Source of the DNA: Fulvimonas sp. R45
Lineage (GTDB): Bacteria; Pseudomonadota; Gammaproteobacteria; Xanthomonadales; Rhodanobacteraceae
Direction of reading: 5' to 3'
Assembly (NCBI RefSeq): GCF_030504985.1
Contig: NZ_JASERU010000027.1
Coordinates: 1-32,281, forward strand
Length of the DNA: 32,281 nucleotides
Under the pieces are notes generated by a model, which did not search any database, was not told where the DNA came from, and was given only the letters and a program-made list of their open reading frames with translations. Positions 1 to 8,672 of this stretch are shown one piece after another. The translations under genes and the position numbers were made by a program. Within the stretch, counting starts at the first letter, position 1. Each line of letters begins with the position of its first letter.

Positions 1-48
1 CAAGGCATCGGCCGCCTCCTCCGAACTGACCGATGCAAAGTCTGGATG

Positions 49-83
49 TGTCCACCATGTCCCCGAACACCTGTCCACCATGT
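49..83. repeat. Pair of 12-bp direct repeats, possible IS end
   Basis: The 12-mer TGTCCACCATGT occurs at 49-60 and again at 72-83, 23 bp apart. Closely spaced repeated motifs like this are known from the ends of some insertion sequences (IS21-type ends carry repeated transposase-binding motifs). No transposase is visible because the window starts just to the left. Bases 1-48 hold nothing I can assign. The IS link is a guess. Confidence 0.25.
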
Positions 84-124
84 GTCCGGGCTAAACACCT
101 TCGGGGAGGAGGGGGACATCGCCC

Positions 125-436
125 GCTTTGGCTTCCTCTCCCCTTTGGGGAGAGGATTGAGGTGAGGGGCGGGTGCTTGCGGGAGCGCTTCCAAGAATGA
201 GCTTGTCGCGAGGCTGGCCCCTCACCCCGGCCCTCTCCCCGGAGGGGAGAGGGGGAGATCATGGCTCCGTCACAATTCTTCGCGGTGCCTGCTTTGGCTT
301 CCTCTCCCCTTTGGGGAGAGGATCGAGGTGAGGGGCGGGTGCTCGCGGGAGTGTTTCCAAGGGCGAGCTTGTCGCGAGGTTGGCCCCTCACCCCGGCCCT
401 CTCCCCGGAGGGGAGAGGGAGGTTACGGCTCCGTCA
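125..436. repeat. 166-bp tandem duplication of a GC-rich palindromic intergenic repeat
   Basis: Two near-identical units start at 125 and 291 (both begin GCTTTGGCTTCCTCTCCCCT), so the period is 166 bp. Each unit carries two small hairpins, CTCCCCTTTGGGGAG and CTCCCCGGAGGGGAG, joined by a GGTGAGGGG/CCCCTCACC inverted pair. The second unit runs into the last codons of the minus-strand hydrolase gene. The first unit ends with an 11-bp copy of the same coding end (GTGACGGAGCC) followed by TGA, so the duplication took the gene's tail with it. The element resembles dispersed terminator-like repeats of GC-rich proteobacteria. It probably acts as the 3' end or terminator of the hydrolase transcript (inference). 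Confidence 0.7.
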
Positions 437-2384
437 CCGGCAGCGCGATGTAGCTGGCTTCGCCCGGCCCGTGGTAGACGCGCTGGGTGGCCTTCACGTA
501 GTCCGCCGGCCTGGCCAGGAAGATGTTCGGCACGAAGGTCTGCGGGTTGCGGTCGTACAGCGGGAACCAGCTCGATTGCACCTGCACCATGATGCGGTGG
601 CCGGGCAGGAACACGTGGTTGGCAGCGGGCAGGTCGAAGCGGTAGGCCAGCGGCTTGTCGGGAGTCAGCGCCGCGGGCTTGTCGAAGCCGTTGCGGTAGC
701 GGCCGCGGAAGATGTCCATCGCCATCGCGAGCTGGTAGCCGCCCATCTCGGGCTGCTCGGCCACCTGGTCGGGATAGACGTCGATCAGCTTCACCACCCA
801 GTCGCTGTCGGTGCCGCTGGTGGAGGCGACCAGGTGCACCACGGGCGCGCCGGCGATGGCCAGCGGCGCGGTCAGCGGCGCGGTTTCGTAGCTGAGCACG
901 TCGGTGCGGCCGGAGGCCTCGCGCTGGTCGTCCACCAGCCATTCGGACCAGGTGAGGCCATGGTCGTAGCCGATCGGCTGGATCGGCCGCGCGCGGAACG
1001 GCACCGGGTGGGCCGGATCGGAGACGTATTCGTCGTAGGCGGTGCCGCCCGCGGGCGCGTCGAAGCCGAGCTGCATGCCGGGCTGCAGGTACAGCGCGCG
1101 ATCCTTGCCGGGGCAGCCGCTGTCGCAGGCCAGCGGCCAGCGCTGCAGCCGCTGCCAGCGGTCGGTGCCGGTCTGGAAGGCGGTGACCGGGGCGAGGTCC
1201 GCCTTCGGCGCGCCATCCTTGAGGTACTGCGCGAGGAACGGGCGCAGGATGTGCTGGCGGAAGTACTTCGCGGTATCGCTGCCGAAGCGGATCGCGCCCA
1301 GCGAGCTGCCTTCCGCGATCTCCTGGCCGTGGTGCCACGGGCCCATCACCAGCTTCACCATGTTGCCCGTCTTGTCCTTCGGCTTGATCGCGCGGTACAC
1401 GGCCAGCGCGCCGTAGATGTCCTCCTGGTCCCACAGGCTGTGCACCAGCATCACCGGCACGCTGAGCGGCTGCGCGGCGAGCAGCTTGTCCACCGCCTGC
1501 TGCTGCCAGAACGCGTCGTAGGCGGGGTGGGCGAGGACCTTGTCCCAGAAGCCGAGCTGGCGCATGCCGTAGGCGTCGGCCAGCGCGCCGGCGGAGCCGT
1601 AGTGCATGAACAGGTCGTACTCGTCGTGGTAGTTCGTCCACCACTTGTACTTGTTGTCGCGGCTAGCCTCCTGCTCGTAGATATAGCTGAGGTTCTGCTG
1701 GCGGAAGGCGCCGTGGTGGAACCAGTCGTCGCCCATCCAGCCGTCGACCATCGGGTTCATCGGCACCGCCGCCTTCAGCGCGGGGTGCGGGTGCACCAGC
1801 GACATCAGCGGCTCGAAGCCGTCGTAGGAGATGCCGATGGTGGCGACCTTGCCGTTCGATTCGGGGAGGTTCTTCACCAGCCAGTCGATGGTGTCGTACG
1901 TGTCGGTGGCGTCGTCCACTGGCGTGGGGTTGAGCGGGCCGTGCACCGGCCGGTTCATCACGTAGTCGCCCTCGGAGCCGTACTTGCCGCGAATGTCCTG
2001 GATCACGCGGATGTAGCTGTCCTCCGCGATCACGTCGGCGGCGTTGTCGTAGCCCTCGAGCAGCGGTTCGAGATGGCCGCTCATGAAGTTGTGGGTGAGC
2101 TGGTGCGCGTCGTAGGGCGTGCGCGTGAGCACGATGCCGGCGTGCTGCGCGCCCTTCGGCACCAGGATCACGGTGTTGAGCTTCACGCCGTCGCGCATCG
2201 GGATCATCACGTCGCGCTCGACGTAGTCGAAACCGCCGGTGGCCGGCTTGAAGCTGGCCGGCGTCTCGCTGGGATAGTCGGGGTATTTCGGCGGCGCGTC
2301 CTGTGCGGGCAGGATGCCGGTAACCGAAAGCAGGAAGGCGAACAGCGCGGGCTTCAGCCCCGCGGCGAGGCGGCGCGGTGTCAT
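423..2384 (-). CDS. Secreted alpha-amino-acid ester hydrolase-like (CocE/NonD, S15) enzyme
   Basis: A 653-residue alpha/beta-hydrolase of the CocE/NonD (X-Pro dipeptidyl-peptidase S15) family. Relatives hydrolyse or transfer acyl groups of alpha-amino-acid esters and beta-lactam side chains. The protein has an N-terminal Sec signal (about residues 1-28, ending ILPAQDA). The nucleophile motif is GISYDG with Ser186, the acid is Asp319 in LWDQEDIYGA, and the base is His352 in GPWHHGQ. Two further features recall the Xanthomonas citri and Acetobacter enzymes: MVDGWMGDDWF, and the acidic pair Glu321-Asp322 after the catalytic Asp, known in that group as part of the carboxylate cluster that binds the substrate amino group. 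Residues about 400-650 form the usual jelly-roll domain. The ATG at 2384 was chosen over an upstream ATG at 2492 because AGGGGA lies 9 nt before it and the signal peptide follows directly. Family call is strong; exact substrate is inferred. Confidence 0.9.
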   Translation of the reverse strand: MTPRRLAAGLKPALFAFLLSVTGILPAQDAPPKYPDYPSETPASFKPATGGFDYVERDVMIPMRDGVKLNTVILVPKGAQHAGIVLTRTPYDAHQLTHNFMSGHLEPLLEGYDNAADVIAEDSYIRVIQDIRGKYGSEGDYVMNRPVHGPLNPTPVDDATDTYDTIDWLVKNLPESNGKVATIGISYDGFEPLMSLVHPHPALKAAVPMNPMVDGWMGDDWFHHGAFRQQNLSYIYEQEASRDNKYKWWTNYHDEYDLFMHYGSAGALADAYGMRQLGFWDKVLAHPAYDAFWQQQAVDKLLAAQPLSVPVMLVHSLWDQEDIYGALAVYRAIKPKDKTGNMVKLVMGPWHHGQEIAEGSSLGAIRFGSDTAKYFRQHILRPFLAQYLKDGAPKADLAPVTAFQTGTDRWQRLQRWPLACDSGCPGKDRALYLQPGMQLGFDAPAGGTAYDEYVSDPAHPVPFRARPIQPIGYDHGLTWSEWLVDDQREASGRTDVLSYETAPLTAPLAIAGAPVVHLVASTSGTDSDWVVKLIDVYPDQVAEQPEMGGYQLAMAMDIFRGRYRNGFDKPAALTPDKPLAYRFDLPAANHVFLPGHRIMVQVQSSWFPLYDRNPQTFVPNIFLARPADYVKATQRVYHGPGEASYIALPVTEP

Positions 2385-2471
2385 GGCGGTCGATCCCCTT
2401 GGTGGATGCAACCGGTCCAGCTTACTGCGCCGGGCGGCCGCGAGGGCGGCCGCATGCGCGAAGCGCACGAT

Positions 2472-2512
2472 GGAAACGAAAACGCCCGGCACCGCCGGGC
2501 GTTTTCGTTTCC
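2472..2512. terminator. Strong bidirectional intrinsic terminator
   Basis: A perfect 19-bp stem (2472-2490 pairing with 2494-2512) with a 3-nt loop. The GC core GCCCGGC/GCCGGGC is flanked by AAAA/TTTT runs that supply a U-tract on either strand. It starts 16 nt past the stop of the minus-strand OmpA-like gene and separates it from the hydrolase gene further along the same strand. Confidence 0.9.
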
Positions 2513-2528
2513 GCAGGGAAGGGGCTCG

Positions 2529-3128
2529 TCAGGGAGCGGCCGAGGCGACCGCGCCGGTGCCGGCGGAATCCACCGTCAGCGAGACGCGGCGGTTGTCGGC
2601 GCCGCGATCGTGGCTGGCGCCCTTGGCGACCTGGCGGTCGGCATCCTCGCCGTAGCTCACCGCGCGCACCTGGTCGGCGTTGAGGCCGCTCTGCACCAGG
2701 AAATCGCGCACGGCCTTGGCGCGCTCCATGCCCAGGTGCTTGTTGTAGGCGCGCGAGCCGGCCGGATCGGCGAAGCCTTCCACCGTGATCAGCGCATTCG
2801 GGTGGTACTTGCTCATGGTCTCGGCGAAGTTCTGCAGCGCGGGCTTGTCCTGGTCGTTCAGGGTGCTGCTGTTGAAGGCGAAGTGCGCCACGGTGTCCAC
2901 GCTGACGCGGCCCTGCATCGCGGTGATCTGCGCGTCGTACTTGGAGAACTGCGACTGCATCTGCTGCTTGATCGCGTCGATCTGCTGCTGCTGGTCCTGC
3001 TGCTTCTGCTGCAGCTGCTGGATGGCGGCGTTGAAGTCGTCCTTCTTCACGTATTGCGAGCAGCCCGCCAGGCCCACGGCCATGAGGCTTGCCGCCAGCA
3101 CGGCGGTTCGGGTGGTGCGGATGTTCAT
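2529..3128 (-). CDS. OmpA-family peptidoglycan-binding lipoprotein
   Basis: A 199-residue outer-membrane lipoprotein. The signal peptide ends in a lipobox, GLAGC, with Cys23 as the lipidated residue. Residues about 27-65 are very Gln-rich and heptad-like (QQLQQKQQDQQQQ), which predicts a coiled coil. Residues about 75-190 form an OmpA C-terminal domain: a HFAFNSSTLN strand, GFADPAGSRAYN, and ERAKAVRDFL, containing the Asp and Arg that bind diaminopimelate in this family. It ends with an Ala/Gly-rich tail. The likely role is anchoring the outer membrane to peptidoglycan, as in Pal-type proteins. There is no tol operon around it, so it is not clearly Pal itself. The start is supported by AGGAGA 6 nt upstream. 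A strong terminator lies directly behind it. Confidence 0.9.
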   Translation of the reverse strand: MNIRTTRTAVLAASLMAVGLAGCSQYVKKDDFNAAIQQLQQKQQDQQQQIDAIKQQMQSQFSKYDAQITAMQGRVSVDTVAHFAFNSSTLNDQDKPALQNFAETMSKYHPNALITVEGFADPAGSRAYNKHLGMERAKAVRDFLVQSGLNADQVRAVSYGEDADRQVAKGASHDRGADNRRVSLTVDSAGTGAVASAAP

Positions 3129-3382
3129 CGCGTGTCTCCTGGTGGGTGCCCGCGACGCGATGACAGCAGCGGCGCGGGTCGTTCGAGGAAAGCATGTCGT
3201 GTGCTGTCTTTTCGAACCTAACCCATGTCGACGCGCACATGCGCGTTTCGCGGCTCCGTCGCTGCGCTGATGTTCAGCTTCCTGCACAAGAAGAAAAATT
3301 TGTGTTGCGTCGTTGCGTGCACGCATCACAAAAAGCGCGATCGCATCGTGTGCAGCAGGCTTTTGTTCAGGCTTCGGCGCGG

Positions 3383-4384
3383 TCAGCGCTTCGGCGCGCG
3401 AATCGCCGCGGAGAAATCCTCGCCGGGCCGGCTGGCGCGCGCGCGTTCGGTGATGCGCGCGCGCCGGGTCCATTCGTCCAGCGTCAGCCGGTGGTCGAGC
3501 GCGCCGACCTGGTACAGGTAGCCGGGCAGGTAGCCGGTGAGCAGCAGGCGCACGTCCCACGGCAGGCCGGGATCGAGCTGGCGCGCCATGCGGTAGACCA
3601 CGGTGGTGCAGTTCGAGGTGACGGTGTTGTAGAACTCGGGCGTGGCCGCCAGCCGGTTGGCGGTGCCGACATAGGACAGGAACAGCGCGCGCATCGCGCC
3701 GCGGCTCATCGACAGCGGGTAGAGATAGTCGTCTTCGCCGCGCACGTTGGTGCGCACGCGGATCACGTCGCGCTCCGGCGCGGCGATCAGGATCGCCTCG
3801 AAGTCCTTGAAGAAGCCGCCGATGGAGGAGAACCGCTGGCCGCGTCGCTTGCGGATCTCCACCGAGAACACCAGGTGGCGGCCGTCGTCGAAGCCGAACG
3901 AGATCATCGCGTGGGCGATCGCCTTGCTGCCCCAGTGCGACAGCACGGCATCGGCGGAGACCAGCCGGTCGAGGTCGTAGGTCCGCGTTTCCCAGCGCGC
4001 GTCGTAGTCGTCGTCGCTGCGCCAGGCGAAGTCGCGCACGTTGTGCAGGGTGACCGTGCTGCCGTGCACCTCGCCGGTGAGCAGGCGCGAGACGTCGTCG
4101 GCCCACGCGCGCTGATGGGTCGGCGCGATGGTGGACCACCACGCCAGCAGCAGCGCATACATCAGCGCGTAGCCGCCCAGCGGCCACCACGTGCGGCGCA
4201 GCAGCGCCACGGCGGCCAGCGACAGCACGGCCGCGATCCATGCCGTGGCGCCCAGTGCGCGCAGCACGCCGCCGCCGGGCAACTGGTACCACAGTGCCAG
4301 CGCGCCCCAGGCGCCGGACAGGAATGCCACCAGCGCGCCCAGCACGAGCGACACCACCCTGCCGATCGCCCGCAAGCTGCCCAT
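3383..4384 (-). CDS. DUF4105 domain membrane protein
   Basis: A 333-residue protein with three predicted N-terminal transmembrane helices (about residues 6-28, 35-58 and 62-84) and a soluble domain after them. The soluble part carries features of DUF4105 (Lnb-type N-terminal domain): HWGSKAIAHAMISFGF, conserved acidic and aromatic positions, and TVTSNCTTVVYRM with the conserved Cys. The function of the family is not established; periplasmic orientation of the soluble domain is inferred. The Met at 4384 was chosen because the hydrophobic N-terminus begins there and the frame upstream has no coding character. The gene is divergent from the hydrolase lipoprotein at 4497, with 112 bp between them. 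Confidence 0.8.
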   Translation of the reverse strand: MGSLRAIGRVVSLVLGALVAFLSGAWGALALWYQLPGGGVLRALGATAWIAAVLSLAAVALLRRTWWPLGGYALMYALLLAWWSTIAPTHQRAWADDVSRLLTGEVHGSTVTLHNVRDFAWRSDDDYDARWETRTYDLDRLVSADAVLSHWGSKAIAHAMISFGFDDGRHLVFSVEIRKRRGQRFSSIGGFFKDFEAILIAAPERDVIRVRTNVRGEDDYLYPLSMSRGAMRALFLSYVGTANRLAATPEFYNTVTSNCTTVVYRMARQLDPGLPWDVRLLLTGYLPGYLYQVGALDHRLTLDEWTRRARITERARASRPGEDFSAAIRAPKR

Positions 4385-4496
4385 CGCGTCCGTCCTGGCC
4401 GTTGCCGATGCGCCAGCCTGCCGCGTCGCGCGCCGGATGGCAACGCCACCGCGCGCGATGGCTACAATCGCCGCGGGAAGACCGGAACGGAGCCGG

Positions 4497-6410
4497 ATGA
4501 GGCAGGGAACCACCACGCGGGGCTGGGCATGGCGACTGGCGCGGCTGCTCGCGCCGGCGCTGCTGCTGTGCACGGGCGGCTGCGCCATGGTGGGCGTGAG
4601 CCAGCTCAAGCCGCACGACGTGGTGACCGAGCGCCGCGCCGACGTGCTGGGCTCGGGCCAGCTCAGCGACAACACGGTGCAGGCGCTGAACGTGGTCGCG
4701 CTGGGCGCGAAACAGTGCATGCAATCCTTCGACACCTGCAGCGGGATCGTCGAGCACTCCACCGCCCTGGACGAGGAGCGGCGGCTGTCCGCGCTGTCGG
4801 AGCTGTGGCTGGGACGCGCGCTGCGCGGCGACCGCGGCCCGGCGATGGACGACGCCACGCTGGACGCCTACCTGCAGTGCGCGCGCTACGCCTACGCCTA
4901 CCTGTTCTACACCGCGCGCACGCCGGCCAGCCGCGTGTTCGACCAGCGCCAGGCCAAGGTGATCACGTTCTACGACTACGCCGTGGAGCGCGTGGTGGGA
5001 CGCTGGTTCCAGGAGCTGCCGAAGCTCGGCGCAGGCTGGAGCCGGGCGCAGCTGGCGGGCTGGACCGTGCTGCGCCCGGACACCGACCTGCACCTGCGCG
5101 ACGTGCCGGCGGAGCTGATCCCGGCCTCCGCGCTGCGCTTCAAGGGCCTGCGCAACGTATACCGGCGCGACGGCTTCGGTTCCGACTTCGTGGCGGTGGC
5201 GCCGCCGCGCGCGGCCGATGCGCCGGCCGCACCATGGCGCGAGCCGCGCTTCGCCGCGATGACCGGCGTGCTGGTGTTCGGCGGCAACACGCTGGACGAG
5301 GTGCTGGCCACGAAGCAGGTGCAGCTGCTGGCGCGCGATCCCTACCGCGACGCCAGCGTGGACATCGCCGGACGCGAGGTGCCGCTGGGCGCCAACTTCA
5401 CCGCGCCCTACGGGCTGTGGCTGGCGCGCTCGGGCTTTGCCATGCAGTCGATCCGTTCGCTGCTGGGCCGGCAGGGCGGCCTGCGCGAGCCGCGCGTGCT
5501 GCTGATGCAGCCGTACGACCCGGGCCGCATGACGGTGGTGATGCTGCACGGCCTGGCCAGCAGCCCGGAAGCCTGGATCAACGTGGCGAACGAGGTGCTG
5601 GGCGACGAACAGCTGCGCCGCAACTACCAGGTGTGGGAGGTGTACTACCCCACCAACGCGCCGATCGCGGTGAACCTGGCGCGCATCCGGCAGGCGCTGG
5701 ACGCCACGATCCGCCATTTCGACCCGTCCGGCACGGCGCGTGCCACGCACCACATGATGCTGGTGGGGCACAGCATGGGCGGCGTGATCGCGCGCCTGCT
5801 GGTGTCCTCCAGCGGCGACCGGCTGTGGGGCCTGGTCCCGGCCGGCCGCGACCTGTCGCCCGCGAGGCGCGCGCGGCTGCGCCAGCGGCTGGCGCCGTAC
5901 CTGCAGTTCTCGCCGATGCCGCAGGTGGACGCGGCGGTATTCCTGGCCGCGCCGCACCGCGGCACGCCGTTCGCACGGCACCGGCTGGCGCGCTGGCTGG
6001 CCGAGCTGATCCGGCTGCCGGTCAGCCTGCTGCAGGAGGTGGCCGGCATTTCCGACCTGCTGCAGGACGCCTCGGGCAAGGCCGCGCCCATCCACGTGTC
6101 GAACAGCGTGGGCAACCTCAGCGACGCCGATCCCTTCATCGCCGCCACCGCGACGCTGCCGATCTCGCCGCAGGTGCGCTACCACTCGATCATCGGCCTG
6201 TACAAGCCGCGCGGATCGTTGGCGCAGAGCAGCGACGGCGTGGTGCCCTACGCCAGCGCGCACCTGGCCGGCGCCGCTTCCGAAGTGGTGATCCCGTCCT
6301 GGCACAGCGTGCAGGAGACGCCCGCGGCGATCCTGGAGCTGCGGCGCATCCTGCACCTGCACTTGCAGCGGGCGCAGGCGGTCGTCGCGCCGGCCGCGCG
6401 ACGGCCCTGA
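4497..6410 (+). CDS. Lipoprotein with alpha/beta-hydrolase (lipase-like) domain
   Basis: A 637-residue lipoprotein. The signal peptide ends in lipobox LCTGGC with Cys29. Residues 30-330 have no motif I recognise. Residues about 340-620 form an alpha/beta-hydrolase: oxyanion segment VVMLHGLASS (351-352), nucleophile elbow GHSMGG with Ser426, probable acid Asp580 (SSDGVVPY) and probable base His603 (SWHS). A conserved APHRGTPF follows the elbow, as in PGAP1-like and triacylglycerol lipase-like proteins. It probably acts on lipids or esters in the periplasm or at the outer membrane; the substrate is unknown. A TACAAT -10-like hexamer sits at 4463-4468 without a convincing -35. GGAG lies only 4 nt before the ATG, so the start is likely but not certain. 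Confidence 0.85.
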   Translation: MRQGTTTRGWAWRLARLLAPALLLCTGGCAMVGVSQLKPHDVVTERRADVLGSGQLSDNTVQALNVVALGAKQCMQSFDTCSGIVEHSTALDEERRLSALSELWLGRALRGDRGPAMDDATLDAYLQCARYAYAYLFYTARTPASRVFDQRQAKVITFYDYAVERVVGRWFQELPKLGAGWSRAQLAGWTVLRPDTDLHLRDVPAELIPASALRFKGLRNVYRRDGFGSDFVAVAPPRAADAPAAPWREPRFAAMTGVLVFGGNTLDEVLATKQVQLLARDPYRDASVDIAGREVPLGANFTAPYGLWLARSGFAMQSIRSLLGRQGGLREPRVLLMQPYDPGRMTVVMLHGLASSPEAWINVANEVLGDEQLRRNYQVWEVYYPTNAPIAVNLARIRQALDATIRHFDPSGTARATHHMMLVGHSMGGVIARLLVSSSGDRLWGLVPAGRDLSPARRARLRQRLAPYLQFSPMPQVDAAVFLAAPHRGTPFARHRLARWLAELIRLPVSLLQEVAGISDLLQDASGKAAPIHVSNSVGNLSDADPFIAATATLPISPQVRYHSIIGLYKPRGSLAQSSDGVVPYASAHLAGAASEVVIPSWHSVQETPAAILELRRILHLHLQRAQAVVAPAARRP

Positions 6411-6417
6411 CCGGTTC

Positions 6418-6750
6418 TCAGTCGACCACGAAGAGACGCGCGCCGGTCGGCGTGGACGACCGGTGCGCCGCGTCGCCGTGGTCGGAGACCTGGTAGCTCA
6501 TGCCGGGCGTGAGCACGAAGCGGCGACCGTCGCGCAGCTCGCTGTGCAGCTCGCCTTCCAGCACGTACAGCACGTGCCCGCGGTCGCACCAGTGGTCGGC
6601 GAGGTAGCCCGGGCTGTATTCGACCAGCCGCACGCGCAGCTCGCCGGCCTGGAACGTGCGCCACAGGGCCTCGCCGGTCTCGCCGGGGTGGCGGGTCGCC
6701 GGCACGCTGTTCCAGTCGGTCACGGTGAAGGGCAGGGCGGGCAGCTGCAT
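6418..6750 (-). CDS. Small single-domain cupin (DHCW-motif-like)
   Basis: A 110-residue single beta-barrel cupin. Metal-site-like residues occur in SPGYLADHWCDRGHVLYVLEGEL, split here as ADHWCDRGH and the first cupin Glu in VLEGEL. The second half has the glycine-rich turn FVLTPGMSYQVSDH. The pattern fits small 'DHCW motif' cupins, with DHWC in place of the eponymous order. Function unknown. GGAG 6 nt upstream supports the start. It converges with the hydrolase lipoprotein gene, leaving only 7 bp between stops. Confidence 0.75.
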   Translation of the reverse strand: MQLPALPFTVTDWNSVPATRHPGETGEALWRTFQAGELRVRLVEYSPGYLADHWCDRGHVLYVLEGELHSELRDGRRFVLTPGMSYQVSDHGDAAHRSSTPTGARLFVVD

Positions 6751-6831
6751 CGGGGACTCCGGGGGAGTGGGCGGGTGCGCACCATGGCACCGGAACTTCC
6801 GGGGCGGATGGCCTGCAAGTCACGGGACGGG

Positions 6832-6860
6832 CAGGCGCCCGGATGCGTTCCGGGCGCCTG
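6832..6860. terminator. Hairpin downstream of the acyl-CoA dehydrogenase gene
   Basis: An 11-bp perfect stem (CAGGCGCCCGG, 6832-6842, with 6850-6860) and a 7-nt loop, 8 bp past the stop of the minus-strand dehydrogenase. There is no T-run after it on that strand, so it may be an mRNA 3' end stabiliser rather than a true intrinsic terminator. Confidence 0.5.
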
Positions 6861-6868
6861 GCTCCGGC

Positions 6869-8644
6869 TCAGGCGAGCGCGGGCAGCGTCGCCACGCCGG
6901 CTTCGATCGCCGCCTTGTGCGCCAGCGTGCGCGGCAGGATGCGGGCGAAGTAGAACGCGGCGGTGTCGCGCTTGGCCTGCTTGAACGCCTCGGTCTGGTT
7001 GCCCGCCTCGGCGGCCGCCACGGCACGCGCCCAGAAATAGGCGAGGGTGACGTAGCCGGAGTACCACAGGTAGTCCACCGCGGCGGCGCCCAGTTCCTCC
7101 GGATCGGCCTGCACGCGCTGGGCCAGCGCGAGGGTCAGTTCGTTCCATGCCTTCAGCGCGGCGCCCAGCGGCGCCACGAAGGCGGCGAGCTTCGCGTCGC
7201 CCGCGTGCGTCTTGCAGAACGCGCCGATCTCGGCGGCGAAGTGCCTGAAGCCCACGCCCTGCAGCTGGAGGATCTTGCGGCCCAGCAGGTCGGCGGCCTG
7301 GATGCCGGTGGTGCCCTCGTACAGCGTGATGATGCGCGCGTCGCGCACGAACTGCTCCATGCCGTTCTCGCCGATGTAGCCGTGGCCGCCGTACACCTGC
7401 AGCGCTTCCTTGGTGCACTCCTGCGCGAGTTCGGTGACCACGCCCTTGGCGATCGGGATCAGGAAGGCGACCAGCTCGCCGGCCTGCCTGCGCTCGGCCT
7501 CGTCGGCGGCGCGCGCCTCGATGTCGGTCTGCAGCGCGGTGTACAACAGCAACGCGCGCGAGCCTTCCACGAAGGCGCGCTGGGTCAGCAGCATGCGGCG
7601 CACGTCCGGTTGCACCAGCAGGTTGTCGGCCGCCTTGTCGGGGAACTTCGCGCCGGACAGCGCGCGGCCCTGCAGGCGCTCGCGCGCGTAGTTCAGGCTG
7701 TTCTGCCAGGCGCGTTCGGCCAGCGCCAGGCCCTGCACGCCCACGGAGAGGCGCGCGGCATTCATCATGGTGAACATCGCCGCCAGGCCCTTGTGCGGCT
7801 GGCCGATCAGGTAGCCGGTGGCGCCGTCGAAGTTCATCACGCAGGTGGCCGAGCCCTTGATGCCCATCTTGTGCTCGATGGCGCCGGCGAAGGCCGGGTT
7901 GCGCTCGCCCAGCGAACCGTCCGCGTTCACCCTGAACTTCGGCACGATGAACATCGAGATGCCACGGCTGCCGGGCGGCGCGTCGGGCAGGCGCGCCAGC
8001 ACCAGGTGCACGATGTTCTCGGCCAGGTCGTGCTCGCCGGCGCTGATGAAGATCTTGGTGCCGCTGATCGCATAGCTGCCGTCGGCGTTGGGCTCGGCGC
8101 GCGTCTTCAGCAGGCCGAGGTCGGAGCCGGCCTGCGGCTCGGTGAGGCACATGGTGCCGGTCCAGCGGCCTTCCACGATCGGCATCATGTAGGTCTTCTG
8201 CTGCTCGGGGGTGCCGTGCAGCTCCATCGCGTGGCAGGCGCCTTCCGACAGCAGCGGATACAGGCTCCACGCCAGGTTGCCGGACTGGAACAGCTCGGTG
8301 GTGGCGATGCCGACCACGCCCGGCAGCGCCTGGCCGCCGAACTGCTCCTGCGCGGTGAGGCCGGCCCAGCCGCCTTCGGCGAAGGCCTTGAAGGCTTCCT
8401 TGAAGCCCTTCGGCGTGGTGACCGTGCGGGTGGCCTTGTCGTAATGGCAGCCCTCGGCGTCGCCCGGCGCGTTGGTGGGCGCCAGCACCTGCTCGGCGAG
8501 CTTGCCGGCCTCCTCCAGCACCGCGTCGAGCAGGTCGCGGGTGTGGCCTTCGCCGCCCTGCAGTGTCGTGAGGATGGCCTCGGCGCCGAGCAGGTCGAAG
8601 AGGGCGAAGCGCTGGTCGTCCAGCGGGGCCTTGTAGAGGGTCAT
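6869..8644 (-). CDS. Acyl-CoA dehydrogenase (long form, C-terminal extension)
   Basis: A 591-residue FAD enzyme that introduces the alpha-beta double bond into acyl-CoA thioesters. The FAD/substrate motif CLTEPQAGSD lies at residues 166-175. The second signature includes QVYGGHGYIGENGMEQ. The catalytic base is Glu443 in LYEGTTGIQ. Length (about 590-600) and the C-terminal domain after residue 460 match the subgroup that also holds 3-methylmercaptopropionyl-CoA dehydrogenase (DmdC). Substrate cannot be told from sequence, and a general fatty acyl-CoA role is equally possible. The start at 8644 is supported by AGGAA upstream and by the typical MTLYKAPLDD opening. It lies 28 bp behind the lipoprotein gene on the same strand, so the two are probably cotranscribed. 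Confidence 0.93.
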   Translation of the reverse strand: MTLYKAPLDDQRFALFDLLGAEAILTTLQGGEGHTRDLLDAVLEEAGKLAEQVLAPTNAPGDAEGCHYDKATRTVTTPKGFKEAFKAFAEGGWAGLTAQEQFGGQALPGVVGIATTELFQSGNLAWSLYPLLSEGACHAMELHGTPEQQKTYMMPIVEGRWTGTMCLTEPQAGSDLGLLKTRAEPNADGSYAISGTKIFISAGEHDLAENIVHLVLARLPDAPPGSRGISMFIVPKFRVNADGSLGERNPAFAGAIEHKMGIKGSATCVMNFDGATGYLIGQPHKGLAAMFTMMNAARLSVGVQGLALAERAWQNSLNYARERLQGRALSGAKFPDKAADNLLVQPDVRRMLLTQRAFVEGSRALLLYTALQTDIEARAADEAERRQAGELVAFLIPIAKGVVTELAQECTKEALQVYGGHGYIGENGMEQFVRDARIITLYEGTTGIQAADLLGRKILQLQGVGFRHFAAEIGAFCKTHAGDAKLAAFVAPLGAALKAWNELTLALAQRVQADPEELGAAAVDYLWYSGYVTLAYFWARAVAAAEAGNQTEAFKQAKRDTAAFYFARILPRTLAHKAAIEAGVATLPALA

Positions 8645-8672
8645 GGCGGATTCCTGTCGGTGTGGTGCGTGA

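Noticed and set aside
261-3221. Very long plus-strand open frame opposite the hydrolase and OmpA genes
   Set aside because: It is the antisense shadow of two well-supported minus-strand genes. Its Arg/His/Val-rich composition is what GC-rich codons give on the reverse strand, and it runs through a terminator hairpin.
2529-6362. 1277-residue minus-strand open frame
   Set aside because: Only its last 199 residues (the OmpA-like lipoprotein) are real. The rest runs antisense to the alpha/beta-hydrolase lipoprotein and out of frame with the DUF4105 gene.
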